The notes under the pieces: model-generated | Told to the model about the DNA's origin: nothing | Database searches by the model: none | Seen by the model: the letters and a program-made list of their open reading frames with translations, nothing else | Shown: positions 1-4,614 of the stretch, piece by piece | Layout: each line of letters starts with the position of its first letter | Position numbering within the stretch: the stretch's first letter is position 1 | Assembly (NCBI GenBank): GCA_016213125.1 | Contig: JACRBR010000252.1 | Span: 1-7,337 of the forward strand | Source: Chloroflexota bacterium | GTDB lineage: Bacteria > Chloroflexota > Dehalococcoidia > DSTF01 > JACRBR01 | Length of the DNA: 7,337 nucleotides | Direction of reading: 5' to 3' | Program-made: the position numbers and the translations under genes

Positions 1-28
1 ACAGCGACGCCGAGGCGCTTGGCGAGCA

Positions 29-865
29 CTAGAGGAACGATTCGACGGCGGCTAAGAACCCGCCAGGATTCTCCAACGGGACGACGTGGTCGGCATCCAC
101 GGTGACGAGCCGTGCGTCCGGAATCGTCGTTGCCATGCGCGCCATGCCTTCGCCAGAGATGATGTAGCTCTTCTCGCCATGGACGAGCAGCGTCGGGCAC
201 TTGATAGCAGCACACGCTGCCCAGATTGGGGCATCGTTGTCGGCCGTGTCGTCCGCAGACGTGCGCTGCAGCACAAGCTTCGGGTCGAGTTTTCCGCGCA
301 GCTTGCCGTCGTCACCTCGCCGGAGCACGTGCGGCATGTAGGCGAGCAGCACATCATCAGGGACATCCGCACCATACCCGACGTGAAACACGGGGAGTGC
401 GTCTTGGAAAGTATCCCATGCGTCTGGCGCCTCGGCGAGAGCCCCCTCGAGACGGCGTGCTCCCTCGCGTTGACGTGGGCCGAATTCCACGATCACAAGA
501 CGGCTCACTTTCGTTGGATGCATCGCTGCAAGAAAGAGCGCCGTGGCACCGCCCATAGATAAGCCGCACACGACGGCAGATCCTCCGGCGACCAGATCAA
601 TGAACTGGGCAGCGTCTGCAATGTTGTGCATTGCGTTATATTCGCTCGCCCGTTCAGAGTCACCATGGCCTCGGGCCGTAAGTGCAAGCGTTCGATAGCG
701 TGGCCCGAGATCTGCGGCGAACCGGTCCCAGGAGTGGGCTTCCATGGCCACGCCATGCAGAAGCACGAGCGGTGGCGCTTTCGGATCGCCGTACTCGCGG
801 TAATGCAATCGAAGGCCGTTAATGACGACGACCCCGTCTGTCCCCGCTCGTTCTGAATTGGTCAT
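29..865 (-). CDS. alpha/beta-hydrolase fold protein (MhpC-like)
   Basis: A 278-residue single-domain alpha/beta hydrolase, probably cytosolic (no signal peptide or membrane segment). Visible motifs are the oxyanion HG (residues 37-38, in LVLLHGVAM), an RGHGDS stretch (65-70), the nucleophile elbow GLSMG with Ser103, and the catalytic His260 in DADHVVPLENP near the C-terminus. The usual acid after strand 7 (G-x-x-D) is Ser233 here (HGEKSYIIS); Glu231, or Glu127 in LVIVEFGP after strand 6, could serve instead. The fold supports an ester, lactone or C-C hydrolase, but the substrate cannot be read. ATG at 865 is chosen because no ATG, GTG or TTG lies between it and the upstream in-frame TAG. No Shine-Dalgarno is well placed; an AGGAAGG lies about 18 nt upstream, too far. 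The patatin gene is upstream on the same strand across a 137-bp gap. Base composition looks lower in GC than the rest of the window. Confidence 0.9.
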   Translation of the reverse strand: MTNSERAGTDGVVVINGLRLHYREYGDPKAPPLVLLHGVAMEAHSWDRFAADLGPRYRTLALTARGHGDSERASEYNAMHNIADAAQFIDLVAGGSAVVCGLSMGGATALFLAAMHPTKVSRLVIVEFGPRQREGARRLEGALAEAPDAWDTFQDALPVFHVGYGADVPDDVLLAYMPHVLRRGDDGKLRGKLDPKLVLQRTSADDTADNDAPIWAACAAIKCPTLLVHGEKSYIISGEGMARMATTIPDARLVTVDADHVVPLENPGGFLAAVESFL

Positions 866-903
866 GGTCGCAAACGCCAGGCACCTTCCTGCTCGCGAGT
901 CCG

Positions 904-933
904 AGTGTAACTAGCGTAGATAACGTTGGTCTC
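904..933 (-). promoter_or_regulatory. weak candidate promoter for the alpha/beta hydrolase gene
   Basis: On the minus strand, TACACT (904-909) has T1, A2, A4 and T6 of the -10 consensus. It lies 18 nt below GAGACC (928-933), which keeps only the GAC core of a -35. Transcription would start near 897, about 30 nt before the ATG. The -35 match is poor, so this is only the best candidate in the 866-1002 gap. Otherwise that gap holds no gene and no convincing terminator for the patatin gene, so read-through from patatin is possible. Confidence 0.22.
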
Positions 934-1002
934 TTGGTAGAGCGGGCGCAATAAGCACAAGATTAGCGCGGGATTGGCCCCCCCGTCAGGTGCGGCGCGC
1001 GG

Positions 1003-1887
1003 TCAGGCCAGGCCCGGATCCGTGACGAGCCGGCCTTGCGGCGCGTACTCCTCGACGGCCACCGCCGGAGTCTCGCCCGCAAGCAGCGCCTGGATCGCCG
1101 GCAGCGCTTGCTCCGCGGCGGCCGCGCCCGCTTCCAGGCAGTCCACCATCCGCGATGGCGAGTTTCCCCGCACGTGTGGCACCTCCGGCCGCAGCACGAC
1201 ATGCGCCGTGCGCGTGGCGTGCAGGTCAGACGTGACGGCGTGGACGGTGAACGGCACGCCCGCCAGTGTCCGCCGCATGGGCACGCGCTCCAGCAGGGAG
1301 GCGGCGCGGACCGCGGCCGCGCGCAGCTGCTGCGGAAGCTGCAGAGGTTGGCCCAGCTCCACCGAGACGATCACGTCGGCGCCCAGCTGATGCGCCTCGT
1401 TCACCGGCGCGGCGTCCCAGAACCCGCCGTCCAGCAGGAAGCGGCCCTGGTGCGCGACGGGCCGCGCGATGAGCGGGATGGCGATGCTGGCCTCGATCGC
1501 ATCGATGATGGGGCCCCGCGTGATCGCGATCGGCTTGCGTTCCACCATGTCGGAGGCGACGGCGGCGTAGGGTATCTCAAGGTCTTCGATGTGAAAGCCG
1601 GCCAGCGCTTCGTAGAACGCCCGGGCAAGGGTGTTGTTGGCCCGCACCTTCAGGCGCTGGCGGAAGAACGTGTACACCTCGCGATGGGGCCGGGTGCGGA
1701 TCCCGTCCTCGATCTCGTGGGGCGACCGCCCGACCGCGACGATACCGCCGTACAGGGAGCCGATGCTGGTCCCCGCGATGACGTCCGGCTTGATCCCGGC
1801 GTCCGCGAGCACCCGCATCACGCCGACGTGGGCAGCGCCCTTGGTGCCGCCAGCGCCCAGCGCCAGACCAAGCTTCAGTGTTCTCAT
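1003..1887 (-). CDS. patatin-like phospholipase, RssA/NTE family
   Basis: A 294-residue patatin-like serine lipid acyl hydrolase with the Ser-Asp dyad of the family. The N-terminus carries the oxyanion loop (GAGGTKGAAHVGV, residues 11-23, the G-G-x-[RK]-G pattern), then the nucleophile elbow GTSIG with Ser41, then the catalytic Asp153 in LLDGGFWDAAPV. The catalytic domain spans roughly residues 5-175; residues 176-294 have no motif I recognise. There is no signal peptide or transmembrane helix, so a cytoplasmic or membrane-peripheral enzyme is likely. Length and layout match bacterial RssA/YchK-type proteins, whose physiological substrates are mostly unknown; phospholipid or lysophospholipid acyl-ester hydrolysis is the family expectation. 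ATG at 1887 is chosen because the glycine-rich loop begins within ten residues, as usual. A run of six G lies 7 nt upstream as a possible ribosome-binding site. It is divergent from the GYD gene. Confidence 0.93.
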   Translation of the reverse strand: MRTLKLGLALGAGGTKGAAHVGVMRVLADAGIKPDVIAGTSIGSLYGGIVAVGRSPHEIEDGIRTRPHREVYTFFRQRLKVRANNTLARAFYEALAGFHIEDLEIPYAAVASDMVERKPIAITRGPIIDAIEASIAIPLIARPVAHQGRFLLDGGFWDAAPVNEAHQLGADVIVSVELGQPLQLPQQLRAAAVRAASLLERVPMRRTLAGVPFTVHAVTSDLHATRTAHVVLRPEVPHVRGNSPSRMVDCLEAGAAAAEQALPAIQALLAGETPAVAVEEYAPQGRLVTDPGLA

Positions 1888-1934
1888 GACCCTGCCCCCC
1901 GCGGGGATCCCCTACATAAGATAATCGTGCGCGG

Positions 1935-1964
1935 ATTGTCGGATATGTCGTTCGGTCCGGTCAA
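1935..1964 (-). promoter_or_regulatory. candidate promoter for the patatin gene
   Basis: On the minus strand, TTGACC (1959-1964, 5 of 6 to the -35 consensus) is followed after 18 nt by GACAAT (1935-1940, 4 of 6, keeping A2, A4, A5 and T6). The start would be near 1928, about 40 nt before the patatin ATG. Spacing and position are reasonable but the -10 lacks its first T. A second TTGACG lies at 1972-1977 on the same strand with no matching -10. Confidence 0.3.
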
Positions 1965-1994
1965 TGTATTCCGTCAAGTATATGACGAAAGGAA

Positions 1995-2040
1995 CCTGCG
2001 CCAGATTCCCACGCGTCCAGCCTACCACGAATCTGGCAGG
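1995..2040. repeat. inverted repeat CCTG-cg-CCAGATTC / GAATCTGG-CAGG
   Basis: CCAGATTC (2001-2008) and GAATCTGG (2029-2036) are perfect inverted copies 20 nt apart. They are flanked by CCTG (1995-1998) and CAGG (2037-2040), giving 12 paired positions with a 2-nt bulge. No T-run follows on either strand, so an intrinsic terminator is unlikely. A two-site operator between divergent promoters is a reasonable inference. A third copy of the 8-mer is at 2104-2111. Confidence 0.55.
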
Positions 2041-2103
2041 GCCCTATGAGCCGCTTGGCACGAGCGGCGAAGCCGGTTGGCAGGCTCAGCGGCGGCATCC
2101 GGC

Positions 2104-2111
2104 CCAGATTC
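2104..2111 (+). promoter_or_regulatory. third copy of CCAGATTC, upstream of the GYD promoter
   Basis: This is an exact direct copy of the 8-mer at 2001-2008, ending 24 nt before the -35 hexamer at 2136. Position and recurrence suggest a regulator half-site; no known regulator motif is recognised. Confidence 0.3.
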
Positions 2112-2135
2112 GCGCTGGAAGTCAACCGCCACGTC

Positions 2136-2163
2136 TTGACGCTCACCCGCAGCGGCGTATGAT
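2136..2163 (+). promoter_or_regulatory. sigma70-like promoter of the GYD-domain gene
   Basis: TTGACG (2136-2141, 5 of 6) and TATGAT (2158-2163, 5 of 6) are separated by 16 nt, the best promoter match I found in the window. Transcription would begin near 2169-2171, leaving an untranslated leader of about 180 nt before the ATG at 2353. Confidence 0.6.
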
Positions 2164-2169
2164 TGGCCC

Positions 2170-2260
2170 CACACCCCTTTCACTCTGTGTGACGCTCCCG
2201 CCGAGGCTGAGGGCGGGAGCGGCACACGCCCCCAACTGGCTGGGCGGGCGAATGGGTGTG
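2170..2260 (+). ncRNA. candidate structured 5' leader (three-helix junction)
   Basis: The predicted transcript start coincides with CACACCC (2170-2176), which is perfectly complementary to GGGTGTG (2254-2260), forming a 7-bp closing helix. Inside it, 2187-2202 pairs with 2212-2227 through 15 Watson-Crick pairs and one A-G mismatch around a 9-nt loop (GAGGCTGAG). A smaller helix pairs GCCC (2228-2231) with GGGC (2242-2245). I could not match it to TPP, cobalamin, c-di-GMP or T-box consensus elements. There is no T-run, so it is not a simple terminator. In GC-rich DNA chance pairing is common, so function is an inference; the 15-pair hairpin is the firm part. Confidence 0.4.
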
Positions 2261-2341
2261 TTCGGAGCGATCACGGGCCGTCCCCCCGGGCAGAAACACC
2301 GGAGTTCCCGCCAACCACCAGCTGGAGCGGGTGGCCGCATT

Positions 2342-2346
2342 GGAGG
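2342..2346 (+). promoter_or_regulatory. Shine-Dalgarno of the GYD-domain gene
   Basis: GGAGG sits 6 nt before the ATG at 2353 and fixes that start. A small hairpin (CCACC at 2315-2319 with GGTGG at 2330-2334) lies just upstream, leaving the site itself unpaired. Confidence 0.75.
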
Positions 2347-2352
2347 CGCGTC

Positions 2353-2709
2353 ATGGCAACCTACGTCGTGCTGTACAAGTTCACTACGGAAGGCGCGAAG
2401 AACATCCGCGCCACCATCAAGCGCGCGGGCCGGATTCGCCAGCAGAATGCCCGCGTTGGCTTCAAGATCCGCAACGTTTACTGGCTCCAGGGCCAGTACG
2501 ACATGATCGCCATCGTGGAGGCGCCCACAGAGGAGGCGATGATGGGCGCGATGCTCAACGTCGTCGCCGCCGGCAATGTCAGCAGCATGACCATGCGCGC
2601 CTTCGACTCCACGGAGATGTCCCGCATCCTCGCCCAGACCGTGGGCCTGGATGATGACGATGAGCGCCCCGCGCGCCCGGCGAAGAAATCCGCCGCGAAG
2701 AAGCGCTGA
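2353..2709 (+). CDS. GYD-domain protein with a basic C-terminal tail
   Basis: A 118-residue protein with the layout of the GYD domain family (small ferredoxin-like alpha/beta fold): N-terminal strand ATYVVLYKFTTEG, a helix rich in basic residues, then the name-giving turn GQYD (47-50) followed by strand MIAIVEAP (51-58) and an acidic helix. The domain covers about residues 1-97. It is followed by an acidic run (DDDDE, 100-104) and a Lys/Ala/Arg tail (105-118) that is not part of the core domain. The family has no well-established biochemical function; relatives are typically stand-alone proteins of about 100 residues. The ATG has a clear Shine-Dalgarno and follows a long structured leader. 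The ABC exporter genes begin 52 nt downstream on the same strand, but they appear to have a promoter of their own, so a functional link is only suggestive. Confidence 0.88.
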   Translation: MATYVVLYKFTTEGAKNIRATIKRAGRIRQQNARVGFKIRNVYWLQGQYDMIAIVEAPTEEAMMGAMLNVVAAGNVSSMTMRAFDSTEMSRILAQTVGLDDDDERPARPAKKSAAKKR

Positions 2710-2723
2710 GCCGCCCCGCAACC

Positions 2724-2752
2724 TTTACGTTCACGTCAGGGTACGTTACACT
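2724..2752 (+). promoter_or_regulatory. candidate promoter giving a leaderless ABC exporter mRNA
   Basis: TTTACG (2724-2729, 4 of 6) and TACACT (2747-2752, 4 of 6 with T1, A2, A4 and T6) are spaced by an ideal 17 nt. Only 9 nt separate the -10 from the ATG at 2762, so transcription would start at or within a few bases of the initiation codon. No Shine-Dalgarno precedes that ATG, which is what a leaderless message predicts. Confidence 0.45.
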
Positions 2753-2761
2753 GCCGCCGCC

Positions 2762-4612
2762 ATGAAGGGGCGCAAACTTCCCGTAACGATCCGTTTGCTC
2801 TCGTACGCCTGGAACTACAAGGGTAGGCTGGCGCTCGCCTGTCTCGCCCTCGTCGGCCTCACCACCTTCCAGCTCGTGGGGCCGCAACTCGTCTCGTACG
2901 CCATTGATACCGGCATCAACCCGCACAAGGTCGACGGCGGCTTCGAGGTCGACGGCAGCACGGACACGCTGCTCATCGCCGCGCTGCTCATCGTGGGTGC
3001 GGCCATGGCGCGCGGCGTCTTCCAGTTCCTCCAGACGTACACCGGGGAGTTCGTCGCGCAGCGCGTCGCGTACGACATTCGCAACAACATCTACAACCAC
3101 CTCCAGCGCCTGAGCTTCGCCTACCACGACAAGGCGCAGACCGGCCAGATCATGCAGCGCGCGACCCAGGACGTCGAAGGCATCCGCATGTTCATGAGCC
3201 TGGGCGTCATCCGGCTCGTCTACGTGGTGGTCCTCCTCATCGCGACGCTGACGGTGATGGTGCTGACGAGCTGGAAGCTCGCCCTCGTGACCTGGATCTT
3301 CATCCCGCCCACGGCGGCGATTTCGATTGTCATGACGACGAAGCTGCGACCCATCTGGCTCGAGGTGCAGAACCTCCAGGGCCGGCTCGGCGTCGTGCTC
3401 CAGGAGAACCTCAGCGGCATGCGCGTGGTGAAGGCATTTGGGCGCGAGAACGAGGAGCAGGCGAAGTTCGACGCGGAGGCTCAACAACTGTTCAACTACT
3501 CCTACCGTACGAATCGGATCCAGGCGACGTTCGGACCGATCCTGAACGGAGTCTGGGCGGTAGCGACCGTGGCAACTGGCTGGTTCGGGGCCTACCAGAT
3601 CCTGCACGGCCACCTCAGCGTCGGCGACCTGGCGAAGTTCATGCTCTACCTGGGCATGCTGCAGATGCCGGTGCGCAGCATCGGCTTCGTGACGATGTTC
3701 TGGGCGCGCGCGTCCACATCCGGCCAGCGGATCTACGACATCCTCGACGCTGAGTCGGCCGTACAGGAGAAGCCGGGTGCGCCCGACCTGGCGCACGTGA
3801 CCGGCCACGTGCAGTTCCGGGACGTATCCTTCGGCTACGACGCCATCTCGCCCGTCCTGCGCCGCGTGGATATCGACGCGCAGCCGGGGCAGGTCATCGC
3901 CTTGCTTGGCCAAACGGGCTCCGGCAAGACCACCGTCGTGAACCTGATGCCCCGTTTCTACGACGTCACGGGCGGCAAGATCACGATCGACGGCACGGAC
4001 ATCCGCGACGTCACGCTGGCCTCGCTGCGGCGCGCGTTCGGCATCGTCCAGCAGGACGTCTTCCTCTTCTCCGCCACGATCCGCGAGAACATCGCCTACG
4101 GCGCCTCCGATGCCACCGAGGACGACATCTTCGAGGCGGCGAGGCTCGCCCGCATCCACGACTTCATCATGACCCTGCCCGATGGCTACGACACCTGGGT
4201 CGGCGAGCGTGGCATCACGCTGTCCGGCGGTCAGAAGCAGCGCATCTCGATCGCCCGGACACTGCTGCTGGACCCGAAGATCCTCGTCTTCGACGACTCC
4301 ACCTCCAGCGTCGATACCGAGACGGAGTACCTTATCCAGCAGGCCCTTGCCGAGCTGATGAAAGGTCGCACGACGTTCGTCATCGCCCAACGGCTGCGCA
4401 CGGTGAAGTCCGCCGACCAGATCCTCGTGCTGAAGGACGGCCGCATCGTCGAGAACGGCCGCCACGAGGAACTCATTGCCCTGGACGGGCTGTACCGCCA
4501 GATCTACGACCTGGAGCTGCGAGACCAGGAGGAGGCGTTCGAGCGCGAACGCGAGCGCCTTGCCGAGGTGAAGGGCGAGCCGGAGACGGCGATCGCCGGG
4601 GGAGGCGACTGA
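2762..4612 (+). CDS. heterodimeric ABC exporter, degenerate-site subunit
   Basis: A 616-residue half-transporter: six-helix exporter membrane domain (helices near residues 22-48, 69-91, 147-168, 171-190, 258-280 and 287-312), then an ATPase domain from about 348. Walker A is GQTGSGKT (383-390), Q-loop Gln431, X-loop VGERG (480-484) and signature LSGGQ (487-491). Walker B ends FDD: the catalytic Glu is Asp512, and the switch His is Gln543 (VIAQRL). These two changes mark the subunit that builds the degenerate ATP site in exporters such as TM287/288, BmrCD and LmrCD, while its LSGGQ completes the partner's good site. A charged Glu/Arg helix follows (583-606). ATG 2762 is preferred over the in-frame ATG at 2651, which lies inside the GYD gene and would add an Arg/Pro-rich, unrelated 37 residues. 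The product probably exports lipids, drugs or peptides; the substrate is unreadable. Confidence 0.94.
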   Translation: MKGRKLPVTIRLLSYAWNYKGRLALACLALVGLTTFQLVGPQLVSYAIDTGINPHKVDGGFEVDGSTDTLLIAALLIVGAAMARGVFQFLQTYTGEFVAQRVAYDIRNNIYNHLQRLSFAYHDKAQTGQIMQRATQDVEGIRMFMSLGVIRLVYVVVLLIATLTVMVLTSWKLALVTWIFIPPTAAISIVMTTKLRPIWLEVQNLQGRLGVVLQENLSGMRVVKAFGRENEEQAKFDAEAQQLFNYSYRTNRIQATFGPILNGVWAVATVATGWFGAYQILHGHLSVGDLAKFMLYLGMLQMPVRSIGFVTMFWARASTSGQRIYDILDAESAVQEKPGAPDLAHVTGHVQFRDVSFGYDAISPVLRRVDIDAQPGQVIALLGQTGSGKTTVVNLMPRFYDVTGGKITIDGTDIRDVTLASLRRAFGIVQQDVFLFSATIRENIAYGASDATEDDIFEAARLARIHDFIMTLPDGYDTWVGERGITLSGGQKQRISIARTLLLDPKILVFDDSTSSVDTETEYLIQQALAELMKGRTTFVIAQRLRTVKSADQILVLKDGRIVENGRHEELIALDGLYRQIYDLELRDQEEAFERERERLAEVKGEPETAIAGGGD

Positions 4613-4614
4613 TG
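4601..4614 (+). promoter_or_regulatory. Shine-Dalgarno and TGATG stop-start overlap
   Basis: GGAGG (4601-4605) lies 6 nt before the ATG at 4612, and the last base of the upstream TGA is the first base of that ATG. This arrangement normally gives translational coupling and near-equal synthesis, which suits subunits of a 1:1 heterodimer. Confidence 0.85.

Larger units (their letters stand above)
1888..2352. other. 465-bp divergent intergenic region
   Basis: This stretch separates the patatin gene from the GYD gene. I see no coding gene in it: the open plus-strand frame beginning at 1964 runs out of phase into the GYD gene and its translation is Arg/Pro/Ser/Gly-rich with no motif. From left to right it holds overlapping palindromes beside the patatin start (1897-1912), a weak minus-strand promoter (1935-1964), an inverted pair of CCAGATTC (2001-2036), a small GCCGCT/AGCGGC dyad (2050-2068), a third CCAGATTC (2104-2111), a good plus-strand promoter (2136-2163), a leader with three possible helices (2170-2260) and a Shine-Dalgarno. 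No tRNA-like fold was found. Confidence 0.7.

Noticed and set aside
1..29. A GTG at 27-29 on the minus strand opening a frame (VLAKRLGVA) that shares one base with the hydrolase stop
   Set aside because: Only nine codons are visible and no Shine-Dalgarno precedes it; it cannot be supported as a gene start from this window.
1036..2049. A 337-codon plus-strand frame opposite the patatin gene
   Set aside because: It is antisense to a gene with an intact Ser-Asp dyad, has Arg/His/Asp-rich low-information sequence, and no ribosome-binding site or motif.
2041..2110. TGAGCC (2047-2052) pairing with GGCTCA (2083-2088), considered as a tRNA or small RNA
   Set aside because: There is no anticodon arm, no T-loop consensus and the helix is only 6 bp; this is common in GC-rich DNA.
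2193..2221. The 10-bp hairpin read as an intrinsic terminator
   Set aside because: No T-run follows on either strand, and it lies between a good promoter and the start of the GYD gene.
1964..2506. A 180-codon plus-strand frame across the intergenic region into the GYD gene
   Set aside because: It overlaps the first 154 bases of the GYD gene out of frame. Its translation shows no domain and the predicted GYD promoter lies inside it.
2651..2761. An extended start of the first ABC gene at the ATG at 2651
   Set aside because: The extra 37 residues are Arg/Pro-rich, overlap the GYD gene and precede a promoter-like element. The ATG at 2762 starts at the expected distance from the first membrane helix.
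2579..4465. A 628-codon open frame on the minus strand opposite the first ABC gene
   Set aside because: It lies fully antisense to a gene with all ABC motifs. Its translation is rich in Asp, Arg, Val, Glu and His with no domain, the usual product of reading GC-rich coding DNA backwards.
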